A DNA stretch of 64,000 nt from Pyrenochaeta sp. MPI-SDFR-AT-0127. Lineage: Eukaryota > Ascomycota > Dothideomycetes > Pleosporales > Cucurbitariaceae. Shown here one piece after another: positions 29,759 through 40,040 of this stretch. Position 1 is the stretch's first letter; each line of letters starts with the position of its first letter. The translations under genes were made by a program, and so were the position numbers. Under the pieces are notes generated by a model. That model saw nothing but the letters and a program-made list of their open reading frames with translations. It made no database searches and was not told the origin of the DNA. The stretch is from contig JAGTJM010000002.1 of NCBI GenBank assembly GCA_020747015.1, positions 682,001 to 746,000 of the forward strand, in the 5' to 3' direction.

Positions 29759-31354
29759 ATGCAGCAAGGATCTATACTTCCCTTCCTCGAGAAGAAAAAA
29801 CCTTCTCGGCCTCAAAATTCGCGGCAAGGTCAACCATACCACTCACGACCCAACTCCACTTCCAATTCTGACTCAGCTGGCCGACACCGAGGACCAAATC
29901 ATCGTCGCAACATGCATCTTAAGCTTATCGCAAACGAGACCAAGCAAGAGCTTCCAGGCATATTGGCCCAAATCTCGGCGCTGAATGCTACAGAAGCATC
30001 GGCTCACAACTTCATGGAACTGGATGCGCTCGATGAGAATGATTGTCCTGGCTTCGTCCTCCCTTATGGTGACGAAGATGCAGGGAAGAAAGGAACCCGA
30101 ATTCGAGTTTTCGACATGGACACATTTGATGCAGCGCTACTGTTGGACCCTAACTACAAAGTGTACACTCACCTAGGCTTACCAAAACCGCTGGCGCCTG
30201 GTAAAGGCACTTCCAATGAGCTGACTAACAATAACTCTACAAAACGTGGGGGCTCAAGCGATCATGCTGTGGAGAGCGATTTTGATTTGTTGTGTGGCGA
30301 TGCCGGCCAAGGAGAGGCCGTAGTAGGGATGGGGTCTAACATGATGCACGAGGATAGCGACATCATAATGAAGGATGCAGAAGATCATGATACGAATCCG
30401 CATCCGGACAGGGATGGTATTGTCAATGCAGAGAATGACGCCAGCACCATCGAAACAGAAGATAGCATCGACAACAAGGGAAAGGGCAGCCAATCAGTCG
30501 AAATAGGAGAAGCTAACACGACCGGGCCTGCAGAAGGTGGAACACTAAAGGACAGCCATCTAGAGAACGATTTCAGATCAGAACCAAACAACCACTTCGC
30601 TGTCTCATCGCTTACGAGTCCACTCCTTGATCATGTCAATTCTTCTGATCCTCATGAGCTCGAGTCTGGCCGGGAGGGCCTTATAACCCCAGAAGATGTA
30701 CAAGATGACGCCCAACTCACCACTGCCACAAGACAGCGCACCCCTAAGCCTGTTGCAGTCCTCAATCTCGCCTCCGAGCGCTCTCCTGGTGGCGGTTGGC
30801 ACAACGGCGCCCTCGCCCAAGAAGAATGTCTCTGCTATCGCTCATCTCTCTACCTTTCCTTACATAGGAGGTACTACCCGCTCCCATCCCTAAGCGCTAT
30901 ATACTCACCTTCCGTCGTCTTGATCCGCGATGCCATGTCCCGTGGCCATGGCCTCCTCACGCCCTATGAGCTACCAGAAAACCTGCCCGTCACATCTGTT
31001 ATCTCTGTAGCCGCGCTTCGCCGTCCGCCGCTAACAGATGACCGCAAGTTCTACCGCAACGCAGGTCTGCGAGCTGAAACGAAGCGCAAGATTCGCGTCA
31101 CAATACGAGTGGCGGCGCTCAAAGGACATACCAAAATTGTGCTTGGGGCGATGGGGTGTGGAGTATTTGCGAACCCGCCGAAGGAGGTTGCGGAGTGCTT
31201 TCTTGAAGTGTTGAGGGAGAACGAGTTCCAGGGTGGATGGTGGGAGGAAGTCGCCTTTGCTGTGCTGGACAATGTTAAAGGACCACAAGGTGGCAAGGAT
31301 GGCGAGGGAAATTTTGGGGTGTTTTACAGGGTATTGGACGGACAGGTGGTGTGA
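29759..31354 (+). CDS. Microbial-type poly(ADP-ribose) glycohydrolase (PARG macrodomain)
   Basis: A 531-residue single-exon protein of the bacterial-type PARG family (formerly DUF2263). These enzymes hydrolyse the ribose-ribose bonds of poly(ADP-ribose). The catalytic signature is intact: GGG (344-346), seven residues, then QEE (354-356) in PGGGWHNGALAQEE. The rest of the macrodomain follows (SVISVAALRRPP, VLGAMGCGVFANPP, FAVLDN). The family's N-terminal helical part is seen at about 50-145. A roughly 180-residue acidic, low-complexity insert (about 150-330) separates it from the catalytic half. The N-terminus (QGSILPFLEKKK) resembles a PCNA-interacting box but lacks the second aromatic residue. 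The activity assignment is from motif; function in DNA repair is inferred. Confidence 0.88.
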   Translation: MQQGSILPFLEKKKPSRPQNSRQGQPYHSRPNSTSNSDSAGRHRGPNHRRNMHLKLIANETKQELPGILAQISALNATEASAHNFMELDALDENDCPGFVLPYGDEDAGKKGTRIRVFDMDTFDAALLLDPNYKVYTHLGLPKPLAPGKGTSNELTNNNSTKRGGSSDHAVESDFDLLCGDAGQGEAVVGMGSNMMHEDSDIIMKDAEDHDTNPHPDRDGIVNAENDASTIETEDSIDNKGKGSQSVEIGEANTTGPAEGGTLKDSHLENDFRSEPNNHFAVSSLTSPLLDHVNSSDPHELESGREGLITPEDVQDDAQLTTATRQRTPKPVAVLNLASERSPGGGWHNGALAQEECLCYRSSLYLSLHRRYYPLPSLSAIYSPSVVLIRDAMSRGHGLLTPYELPENLPVTSVISVAALRRPPLTDDRKFYRNAGLRAETKRKIRVTIRVAALKGHTKIVLGAMGCGVFANPPKEVAECFLEVLRENEFQGGWWEEVAFAVLDNVKGPQGGKDGEGNFGVFYRVLDGQVV

Positions 31355-31546
31355 CAGCTGACTACTGAGAATAAGGGAGTGCACTATTATGAGATAGGAC
31401 AGCGTTTGAAGGAGGAATGACCCCCAAGGCCTTGTAGTAAGGGGGCATTAATGAGCTTTGATACCATATCAGCTAGAGAGGTATTGTAATGCTGGTATAT
31501 ATACATTAGAAGTAGAATGAAAAGCGTGTTCGCCAATATGCCGTCG

Positions 31547-34018
31547 CTACGACTGAAAAGTCCGACTCCTGCCTGGAACCTCTTTCTGCGTCCTAGGTAA
31601 CCCCTTTGGCGCATCCGTGAGCCCAGAGAACGGCGCAAAGCCAGCCTTCTTCTTCTTGTCTTTCTTATCTCTCTTGCCCTTCTTCTTGCTATCGCCATCT
31701 TCAGCATGCAGTACAGACGGCGCATTAGCGTAATCGAAGACAGGCTCGTCATTGTAGTTAAGAGCAGCGGTTTGAGCAGCTTGTTGCTGCTTCTTCAGTT
31801 TCTTCGCAGCTTTCTTCGCAGCCTTCTCACGCGCGCGAATAGCTTCTTCGGAATCCTCTTGGGCGTCCAACATGATTTCATCGTTGGTCATGGGATCTAG
31901 CCCTGGTGTTGCCGATTGCACCTCTGGAGCGTCACCTCGCTTTCGCTTGCGGCCGCCAAGTTGTTTGACCACGAACATGTCGGTTCGCTCATCTTCTGCG
32001 GGTCTGTCTTCCTTGGGGACGAATGTGTGCTGGCGCTTCTCAGCCTCAGAGGTGGACTCGGAAACTCCATTTGCACTCGCAAAAATTTCTGCAGTCAAAG
32101 GTGGCAATGGCAAAGCAAGGTCAATATTGATGGCTGACCTATTCTGCTGCTGAGACTCTGGACTTTCCAACCAGAGCTTGCCCCAGAACGTTGATGCAGC
32201 TGCTCGGACGGCTGGGACGGCAACAGTGGTTGATAAGGGAGCAGCTTGAACTGTAGGCGCGGCAGCTGTTTGTGCTTCTTTTTTTGGTGTCTCAGCTTCT
32301 GCCCATTCCGATTTTCTTATATCTGCAATGGTTTTGAGGACGTCATTGAGTTCAGGACCATGAACGCCCTCTTCCTTTGCCTCAGTGATAACGTTCACGA
32401 GGTCGTCTGCTTTCGCTCGAATGATGTGTGAAATGTGCTGTATGGCGTTGAATAATGCCGCCTTGTCCATAGGGACAGCGCGAGCAACAGAAAAGACTGC
32501 ATGATTCGGCATAATGAACAACGGGCTTTCATCTTCTCTTCGACTAACGGTGTCTCTCCATCTGTGGACTGCCCTGAAAACAGCAAATTGCTGAGGCGAG
32601 AATTGGACAGGAGTACGTGAGATGAGCTTGTACCACCCGACCGGCCCAAGGCCTAATTCAGTATCATATACAGGGTGCTCATAACGCTGTAGCGCTGTCT
32701 CCTTCGACTTCTGGAGAACATCCTGGACTTTATTCTTTTCAGGATCTGAAAAGTTTGACCTCTCAATCAACTCGTTTCGCATGTTATCATAGATGTAAAG
32801 AAGGAAGTGGGTATCTGCTCTGGCGTATTCGAAAAGCTCGGTGCTGAGCGGCCGTATTCGCCAGTCGGCAATCTGATACTGCTTCTGCGCTTTGAAATTG
32901 ACAAATCTCTCGAGAAGATAGGCCAAACTTGCGCCGGGATATCCGAGCGACCGAGCCGCGTGATACGTGTCAAAGAGTCCTACAACGTAGAGTCCGAGGT
33001 CCCGTTGAAGCCATATGATATCCATGTAGGCACCATGCAGTACTTTTAGTATGTTTGGATCTGCAAAGACCTCGTTAAGACACTCCAGCTTCCGTCTCCA
33101 TGGTTTCAACGTGTCCACTATCCAATCCTTATCTCGTGTGCTGATTTGTATCAAAGACACTATACCAATATATGACCGGTTATCGTGATGTTCTATGTCG
33201 ATTGCAATTTCCTTCGCTGTCTTCAATTCAGCCAGCATCATGGCGAGAGCTTCAGGAGTATCCACAAAGGTCGCAGTAGTGGACTCGAAGGGCTGGTATT
33301 GCTGGGATTCGGAGGATTCGTAAACGGTTGAGGGGTAATCGTAAGATTCAATCTCGCTTTGGTAAGGATGTGGATATCTGAAAAGTTGTAAGCTTCTGAA
33401 TGAGCGGTTGAACTTGTTGACGTACTGTTCTCGACCTCTGCTGTCCTTGAATGTCTTCAGACAGTCCTCCATCGGGATCCTCGCATGAGGTTTCGACGAT
33501 ATCAATGGGCGAAACGCGCCAGTTTCGTCGTTTGTCGGCACATGTTCGAATTTCAGTTGAGGTTTTGGTATGATCTTCTTTTCGGCGATGTTCGGACGTG
33601 GCTTGACAGCAGCCTGTGTCGACATTAGCCGATGATCTCTCTTTCTACACAGAAGTAAACTCCGTACCTGCTCGCCTGCTGGACTTAACCGCTTCACTAC
33701 GCCAGTGTACTCGTCAAGACTGGTGTCCGCCTTCTCAAGCAAGCTGTCGATAACATCAACAACTCCCCTCCAATTGGCGTCTATGGCTTCAACGTCGGGT
33801 AGCTTGGGACCTACAGCGTCCGAGCTCGCTGCAGCATTTTCGAGAAGGCGCTGCGCGAGATGAAGGAGGCGCGCATTCTGAGCGTCTAACTGGGAGCCAA
33901 CCTCTGGATTCAGCGATCGTTGGAACGTGATATCTGCGCCACTTATACGGGAAGCAGAGCGCGTCGTCGAGACTAAGGCTTTCGAGATTTCGTCCTGGAG
34001 CGTCTTGAAGGAGTCCAT
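31547..34018 (-). CDS. RRP6: Rrp6-type nuclear exosome 3'-5' exoribonuclease
   Basis: Homologue of yeast Rrp6/human EXOSC10, the nuclear exosome-associated RNase that trims rRNA and snoRNA and degrades aberrant transcripts. An N-terminal PMC2NT region (about 10-110) binds a cofactor of the Rrp47 type in relatives. The DEDDy nuclease domain carries Asp274 and Glu276 (AIDIEHHD), Asp333 (HGAYMDIIW), and Tyr398/Asp402 (FEYARADTH). An HRDC domain follows at about 470-550. The C-terminus is Ala/Lys-rich and basic (DSKKKGKRDKKDKKKK), a likely nuclear signal. As one frame it is 823 residues. Positions 33614-33667 have a GTACGG donor, a GGCTAAT branch-like site and a CACAG acceptor, total 54 nt without a stop. 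Splicing it out would give 805 residues. It is divergent from MDM35 with only 244 bp between starts. Confidence 0.95.
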   Translation of the reverse strand: MDSFKTLQDEISKALVSTTRSASRISGADITFQRSLNPEVGSQLDAQNARLLHLAQRLLENAAASSDAVGPKLPDVEAIDANWRGVVDVIDSLLEKADTSLDEYTGVVKRLSPAGEQVRSLLLCRKRDHRLMSTQAAVKPRPNIAEKKIIPKPQLKFEHVPTNDETGAFRPLISSKPHARIPMEDCLKTFKDSRGREQYVNKFNRSFRSLQLFRYPHPYQSEIESYDYPSTVYESSESQQYQPFESTTATFVDTPEALAMMLAELKTAKEIAIDIEHHDNRSYIGIVSLIQISTRDKDWIVDTLKPWRRKLECLNEVFADPNILKVLHGAYMDIIWLQRDLGLYVVGLFDTYHAARSLGYPGASLAYLLERFVNFKAQKQYQIADWRIRPLSTELFEYARADTHFLLYIYDNMRNELIERSNFSDPEKNKVQDVLQKSKETALQRYEHPVYDTELGLGPVGWYKLISRTPVQFSPQQFAVFRAVHRWRDTVSRREDESPLFIMPNHAVFSVARAVPMDKAALFNAIQHISHIIRAKADDLVNVITEAKEEGVHGPELNDVLKTIADIRKSEWAEAETPKKEAQTAAAPTVQAAPLSTTVAVPAVRAAASTFWGKLWLESPESQQQNRSAINIDLALPLPPLTAEIFASANGVSESTSEAEKRQHTFVPKEDRPAEDERTDMFVVKQLGGRKRKRGDAPEVQSATPGLDPMTNDEIMLDAQEDSEEAIRAREKAAKKAAKKLKKQQQAAQTAALNYNDEPVFDYANAPSVLHAEDGDSKKKGKRDKKDKKKKAGFAPFSGLTDAPKGLPRTQKEVPGRSRTFQS

Positions 34019-34262
34019 GGTGGATTTACTTCTGGTTCATTATTGTAATGTGTCTTAAGTATCTGTATCCACTGCTAGTTGCCTCCCCTCGATGCTGAAG
34101 TTTCGGTGTGGAAGTGCAGAATGCTCGGTCGCAATGTTTGAGAAAAGAAACCCTCGAGAAATTCAGGCTTGGCACACGCTTATCGATAAAGCTAAGGTAA
34201 GACAATTGCGACCAACATCGGCGGCTCTCACTTGACCTCCAACCTTTGGAAGATTAACTAAA

Positions 34263-34711
34263 ATGTCTGCATCATTAGCACCAGAATGCAATGAAGTCAA
34301 AGAGTGCGCTCAAAGCTCCACATCTAACTTGCACAATATCCAGAAACTAATAGTGGCATAGACGCTACGATAATTGCTTCCTCAAATGGTACAGCGAAAG
34401 TAGGTTCACAATAATCAAATCCATGCACTTCGCTGACGCTATGGAAGAGTTCCTTAGAGGCACCGCAACAACCGATGAGTGTAAACCAATATTCGAGCAA
34501 TACGAAAAGTGCTTATCTGTCAGTGGCCGCCTCAGGCCGAAGGACGAGAACTAATTCACCAACAGAAAGTTTTAAACGAGCGAGGCATTGACAAGATGTT
34601 GAAAGAAGTCCGAGACGATAATAGAGAGAACGATGCTGAGCATATGAAACCAGTAAGTCTGGATTCTATAGTTCAAGGCCTTTCAAAACTGATGGTAGAT
34701 AGAATCGGTGA
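34263..34711 (+). CDS. MDM35: Mdm35/TRIAP1-like twin CX9C mitochondrial protein
   Basis: Intermembrane-space partner of Ups1-type lipid transfer proteins, moving phosphatidic acid and related lipids between mitochondrial membranes. Five small exons (34263-34303, 34362-34399, 34448-34518, 34566-34652, 34703-34711) join in phase to give about 81 residues. The family signatures are MSASLAPECNEVKERYDNCFLKWYSEKF, then DECKPIFEQYEKCL: two CX9C pairs for Mia40-dependent oxidative folding (C-N-E-V-K-E-R-Y-D-N-C and C-K-P-I-F-E-Q-Y-E-K-C). A conserved RGIDKMLKEVRDDNRENDAE helix follows. Introns are 48-58 bp. The last exon is only nine nucleotides (Asn-Arg-stop) and is the least certain; read-through of that intron would end at 34775. 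The gene is too fragmented to appear as a normal open frame. Confidence 0.9.
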
Positions 34712-35166
34712 TGAACAACGATATTTCATATCATACTCCATAAACTGTAACAATAAGCAACCTGGCGCAATTTGATCGATATACACAATGTAACTCTACC
34801 CCTTAAAATCTGCATTCTATTTCGTGTCGAAAGACTTCCCGCAAGATGTAGCAGGTTTTATGAACAGTGTTGACATCCACATTGGACTGTTAAACAAAAC
34901 GCGCAGTGCCAGCGAAATCTTACACTCTACTCATTGTAATATCACCCCTATTCATACCTGAACAGTACTTGGACTTCCAAATTTTCTGAACTATTGGTTC
35001 ATCTGGAGATCACTTTATACTAACACGCTAAATCCAGCTAAATACTGATATGACGACATCCCGTGAATCCCCAAAATTAGGCGTTCTCGATCTTGCAGAC
35101 AACTCAAGTCCAACTCAAACCCTTCGATTGTTACCTATATCCTGTCTTGATTCTATATCTCTCGTC
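34712..35166. other. Intergenic region between MDM35 and the MAPEG gene
   Basis: About 450 bp, AT-rich; 3' flank of MDM35 and promoter of the following gene. No gene seen. Confidence 0.5.
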
Positions 35167-35772
35167 ATGGTCAACTACCTGTCCACCCCTATCAGCAGTA
35201 TGCCTACAAAGGTCGGCCTTGGGGTTGCCATGCCTCTTCTCGCGCCGGCGACAGCAACCTGGGCGCTCCCTTTCGCTTCATACTACATATTCTTGCAGAG
35301 TAGAATCGTTTACCAACGTCTTAGCACAAGAACGTACGGCCACAGCATAAGGGAGTCGGTATCGCAAAGGAAGTGCTTTTGCTGATGGTACATAGGTACA
35401 TGGGAGACACGACAGACTCCACTCAAGGAACCAAGAACCCTCTCTATGTAGCCACGCGAGCGCAGCTCAACTTCGTTGAGCATGTCCCTTTCATCCTTGT
35501 CGTCGCACTACTCGCTGAGCTCAACGGAGCAAAACGGTAATACTCCTATCAAAAGAGTTTATTTGCCAAACCTGATATTTTGGATTAGTTCATACATCAA
35601 TTACGCTCTAGGTACTCTTCTTGCACTTCGTATCGGCCATGTTGAGATCGGCTTGATGATGCAGGACGCACTGGGGCCTGGAAGGATCCTGGGATACTAT
35701 GGCACGCAGACGATACTTGCAACGTTAGCTGGATACACGGCGTACTTAGTCAAAGACTTTTGGCAGATATGA
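35167..35772 (+). CDS. MAPEG-family membrane protein (microsomal glutathione transferase-like)
   Basis: About 163 residues from three exons (35167-35333, 35396-35536, 35589-35772), joined in phase over introns of 62 and 52 bp. Four hydrophobic segments match the MAPEG fold. The family core is present: NPLYVATRAQLNFVEHVPFILVVALLAELNGA, including the RAQLNFVEHVP motif that forms the glutathione site in relatives. The C-terminal helices follow (INYALGTLLALRIGHVEIGL, then YYGTQTILATLAGYTAYLV). MAPEG proteins conjugate or reduce lipid or xenobiotic electrophiles with glutathione in ER or mitochondrial membranes. The substrate is not predictable. ATG 35167 starts just before the first helix. Confidence 0.9.
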
Positions 35773-36187
35773 GAGAGTCGTGGTGGAATCGTAATGAGAA
35801 TTCCAGAATTCCACAAGCGTGTTGGTCAGCAGCTGCTGGTGGAGCAGTGTAACTTAAAGCAGATACCACATGGCTGGGATTGACCATAATGGCATTAATA
35901 CTTCCTCACTCATCTTCACAAATTAATCGTGGCTTCTTGCGTGGGCAGCCTATAATCGTCGATTGCATGTGAGAGTAAAATGGCAGCCTATTGACGTAGC
36001 TGTGGCTTTGCTAGTTGCCAAGCCACTTCTTGGGGGAGCTGTTGCTTTCCGTGGACCCCACCTAACAGTTGATGACAACTTATTCATAAGTACAACTCCA
36101 CCATATCTGCCTATACGTTTCCAAAGCTCTTTAATCGCATAATCCCATTGTCTGGTGGGCGCAACATCACAAGTCTCTGGCGGCACG
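35773..36187. other. Intergenic region
   Basis: About 415 bp between the MAPEG and GGA genes; minus-strand frame 35950-36186 shows no protein features. Confidence 0.5.
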
Positions 36188-38508
36188 ATGGAGGCAGCAT
36201 CTGCACGGATGGCCGCACGGGATCGTTACGGCGCATTCGGGGAGGCACCAACATCGCCGCTCCAGCGCTTCATACGTACGCCGTATCCCAATTGTAAATT
36301 CGGGTATTTTACTGATACTATCTCAAATAGTGCAGGCATGCGACCCACAGAACTTCGAGCCCAATCTCGCTCTGAACCTTGAGATCGCCGACTTGATCAA
36401 TAGCAAGAAAGGATCCGCGTAGGACAAAATCGTTTCAGTGAACACAGGACGAAGAACTCACGACTTCACAGACCGCGAGAAGCAGCCGTTTCAATAGTTC
36501 ATTATGTCAATCATCGCAATCAGAATGTTGCCTTGCTTGCGCTCCATGTACGATTGCGTTGTCCCACATGTTCTCCCCGTTACATAGCTCACCATTGAAC
36601 AGCTCCTCGATATTTGCGTCAAAAACTGTGGTTACCCTTTCCACCTCCAGATCAGTACGAAAGAATTCCTGAACGAACTTGTTCGCCGATTTCCGGAGCG
36701 TCCTCCAATCCATTCGACTCGCGTGCAAAATAAAATCCTTGAACTAATAGAAGAATGGCGACAAACAATATGTCAGACATCACGGTACAAGGACGACTTG
36801 GGGTTCATTAGGGACATGCACAGGCTGTTAAGCTACAAGGGCTACATGTTTCCAGAAGTACGAAAGGAAGATGCGGCAGTCTTGAATCCAAGTGATGTAT
36901 GCTTGCAGGTCGTTCGGCGTTGACATCGATATGCTGACAAGATGCAGAATTTGCGGTCAGCAGAGGAAATGGAAGAGGAAGAACGAGAGGCACAATCGGC
37001 GAAGCTTCAAGAGCTCATCCGCCGTGGTGGACCACATGACCTCCAAGAAGCAAACAAGCTCATGAAAGTAATGGCGGGCTACGACACAAGGAACAAAACA
37101 GATTGGCGCGCAAAAGCTGCCGAGGAGGTCGGCAGAATTCAGCAAAAGGCTAAAATACTCGAGGAGATGCTGCAGGGTTATAAACCAGGAGACCAGATCA
37201 AGGAAGGAGATGTTTTTGAGGTATGTCTCTTGGAAGACTCTTCTTGAGCTTCTTTCGCTGACTGTGCCAAAGGAACTCGCAAATGCGTTAGCAAGCGCAC
37301 AACCGAAAATTCAAAAAATGTGTGAGGAAGATTCAGAAGATCATGAAGCAGTAGCAAAGCTCTTCGAAATCAACGACAGCATACATCGAACGATAGAAAG
37401 ATACAAGCTAATTAAAAAGGGGGATATTGAAGGAGCAAACAAGATACCTGTAGGTACACTTGGGCGCAGTGGTGCTGGAGTATCACAAGGTCCCAACAAC
37501 ACGCTCAATCTCATCGACTTTGGAGATCCTGAGCCTGCGCCTGCAGCTGCGGAGTCTTCAGGAGCGCCTCAACAACCACCATCTAAGGGAAATGCTTTGG
37601 AGGACGATTTACTTGGCTTGTCGCTAAGCGGAGATACTTATGGCCAGTCAGGCAGCATATCATTAGGTGGTTCCAACGGTTCAGGTAAGCCTCCCAGAAA
37701 GACAGGCGCAGTGTCAGAGTTAACTGTGATTAGTTTTGGGCATGTCCGGAATGTCTGTTCCGCAATCTCAAGCTCAGCAAAAGGCATCTGCAAAGCAGAT
37801 CACAGACCTCTTCACAACTAGCCCAACTCCACCTCAAATTTCATCGCCTCCTCCAACTGTTCTCACTCAGCCTTCAATCCCACCCACTCGTTCGCCAGAC
37901 CCATTCGCAGCTTTAGCTTCAACACCTCGACAGGGTTCCCCATTCCAATATCAGCAATCAGTCAAACCTCCGCCACCTGCGTCCGCAGCCGTAGACTTAC
38001 TTGGTGGAGCAATCTCGGCTCCGACCTCGAATCTCGCGCAGAGTAGCACTAGCATTGCGAACGATGATGATGAATGGGACTTTGCTTCGTCCGTGCCTGA
38101 TACTAGCAGCGAGATTACCGTTACGAACACTAGCATCAACGTTCTCTTCAACGTCTCCCGAGAGACCGATACATCTTTGTTGATAAATTCCCGAGTATCA
38201 AACAATACTGCACTACCAATCTCTGGTCTGACTTTGCAGGTCGCTGCATCGAAGGTAAGCAGTTCGTGTTCTGTTACTGCTATCAAAGCAATCTAACATC
38301 ATAGTAGGGCGCACAACTTCAGCTAGAACCTCAATCTGGTGTCAATCTCGCGCCTAACCAGAAGTCCGGTATCACTCAAAACATTCGGGTGAAGAACGTG
38401 CAAAGAGGATCGGGGAGTAGCGTCAAGATGAGGTGGAAAGCATCGTACTCCATCGGCGGACATCAGAAGAATGAGATGGGGGAGATTCCAAGCTTGGGTG
38501 TCTCATAG
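36188..38508 (+). CDS. GGA: GGA-type clathrin adaptor (VHS-GAT-GAE)
   Basis: ARF-binding monomeric adaptor that sorts cargo from the trans-Golgi to endosomes. Eight exons (36188-36275, 36331-36418, 36472-36547, 36603-36896, 36948-37220, 37273-37684, 37734-38254, 38308-38508) all join in phase and give 650 residues. The VHS domain (about 20-165) shows ACDPQNFEPNLALNLEIADLIN and LLDICVKNCGYPFHLQIS. The GAT domain (about 190-330) has the ARF-binding helical region and QKIQKMCEEDSEDHEAV. A Pro/Ser-rich hinge follows with an IDFGDPEP and a LLGLSL stretch, a possible clathrin-box-like site. The C-terminal GAE ear (about 535-650) starts with ITVTNTSINVLFNVSRE. All domains are intact and the length is close to yeast Gga proteins. 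It corresponds to the single fungal GGA type; which yeast paralogue is closest was not tested. Confidence 0.93.
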
Positions 38509-38825
38509 CACCTAGGGCTCAACAGCTATATTCTTTGGTTCTTGTGATGCATCTACAGCGGGACTTGGAGCGTGACCGTTTTCACATGATGCAGAAGTTA
38601 TTGTCAATTAGTGATCGAGCGCGGTTCGAAGCTTATACATGGACGAAAGATGATTAGACCACAAAGAAGACGTCATTGAAGAACGTCTTGGCACTGAGAC
38701 CGATAGGATGGTGAAGTAATTCGTACTTGCCCCTCCAGATTGCCCCTCCAAACTTTTATCAACGTCTTCAACATTTGCATGTTACAGCCCATCCCTCCCA
38801 ACCACACTCCACAAAGTTCCACAAA
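38509..38825. other. Short intergenic region upstream of TSR3
   Basis: About 320 bp holding the 3' flank of GGA and the TSR3 leader. An in-frame extension upstream of the TSR3 start (from 38727) has no conserved features. Confidence 0.5.
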
Positions 38826-40040
38826 ATGGTCCGCCACAAAAAGGATTTCAAGTCGAACAACAAATACTCCAACAAGCCTACCAAAGCCCGTGGTCCGCCG
38901 CGCCCACGCCGCGAATCCAATGCTGACGACGAAGAAGATGCGGCAAACCCTCGACCCGCGAAGCCCGCATACAAAGCAGCATGCTGGGATCTGGGCCACT
39001 GTGACGCAAAAAGATGCTCGGGCAAAAGACTGATGCGCCTCGGCATGATGCGTGAATTACATGTAGGACAAAAGTTTGCAGGTGTGGTCGTGAGCCCAAA
39101 GGCAAAGAGAATAGTCAGTCGCGAAGACCAGCCGCTCGTCGAACAATACGGTGCCGCTGTAGTGGAAGCAAGTTGGAAACGTATAGACGAAGTACCTTTC
39201 GGTCGCATAGGCGGAAAATGCGAACGCCTCCTGCCATACCTCGTCGCCGCCAATCCTACAAACTACGGCAAGCCCTGGCGACTGAACTGCGTTGAAGCGC
39301 TCGCGAGTTGCTACTATATCTGCGGACACCCCGAGTGGGCTGAGAGTATATTGGAGACTTTTAGTTATGGCAGAGCGTTCCTGGACATCAACGCGGCGCT
39401 GTTGAAGAGGTATGCGGCATGCGAAAACGAAGAGCAAATCAAGAAGGCAGAAGAAGTTTGGTTAGAGAAGATTGAGAACGAGTGGAAGGAGAGTAGAGAA
39501 GGAAAGGAGGACAACGCTGAAGACGATGATTGGGCAGGCGGCAACATGAATCGACGGATAATCGACGAGTCAGACGAGGACGAGGATGAGGATGGAGAAG
39601 GCAAAGGCACAGATGAAGAGGAGGAAGAGGACCAAGTCGATCCGCGAAACCCATATAATCTTCCCGAATCCTCGGACGATGAAGAAGAAATGGCAGAGCT
39701 CCGCCGACGCGTCCTCGCCTCCAAACCCTTCACAAACCCCACACCCAAAACCGCAGACACTGACTCTGAAGACGACAAGAAAGCACCACAACGTATCCCC
39801 CGCACTGAACCCACACCCAAACCGCTGGACTCGAAACTAGAAGCGGAGGAGCAGGACGACAGTGAAGGGCCCGAGGAAGGCGATGACAACGACGACGAGT
39901 TTGACAGCTTCATGGCTGCGCAGCCGACGACGGATCGGACGGGTATCACAAGTAAGCAAAGGTTAAAGGCTATGGATGGTAAGTCTAAAGCTACCTTTTC
40001 AAGTGGGAGTGTCAAGGCGCCTACGAAACAGGGGTATTGA
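38826..40040 (+). CDS. TSR3: 18S rRNA aminocarboxypropyltransferase Tsr3
   Basis: Transfers the 3-amino-3-carboxypropyl group from S-adenosylmethionine to the hypermodified pseudouridine of 18S rRNA in late 40S maturation in the cytoplasm. The 404-residue frame begins at ATG 38826 with a basic MVRHKKDFKS segment. The N-terminal RLI-like part is recognised by CWDLGHCDAKRCSGKRL (about 55-71). The catalytic core follows: VVSPKAKRIVSREDQ, VEASWKRIDEVPFGRI, RLLPYLVAANPTNYGKPWRLNCVEALA. The sequence SWGRAFLDINAALL-like (FSYGRAFLDINAALLKRYAAC) closes the domain. The last 160 residues are an acidic, Ser/Glu/Asp-rich tail, common in fungal Tsr3. No introns are needed. The opposite-strand frame 39365-40186 is its shadow. 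Confidence 0.95.
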   Translation: MVRHKKDFKSNNKYSNKPTKARGPPRPRRESNADDEEDAANPRPAKPAYKAACWDLGHCDAKRCSGKRLMRLGMMRELHVGQKFAGVVVSPKAKRIVSREDQPLVEQYGAAVVEASWKRIDEVPFGRIGGKCERLLPYLVAANPTNYGKPWRLNCVEALASCYYICGHPEWAESILETFSYGRAFLDINAALLKRYAACENEEQIKKAEEVWLEKIENEWKESREGKEDNAEDDDWAGGNMNRRIIDESDEDEDEDGEGKGTDEEEEEDQVDPRNPYNLPESSDDEEEMAELRRRVLASKPFTNPTPKTADTDSEDDKKAPQRIPRTEPTPKPLDSKLEAEEQDDSEGPEEGDDNDDEFDSFMAAQPTTDRTGITSKQRLKAMDGKSKATFSSGSVKAPTKQGY

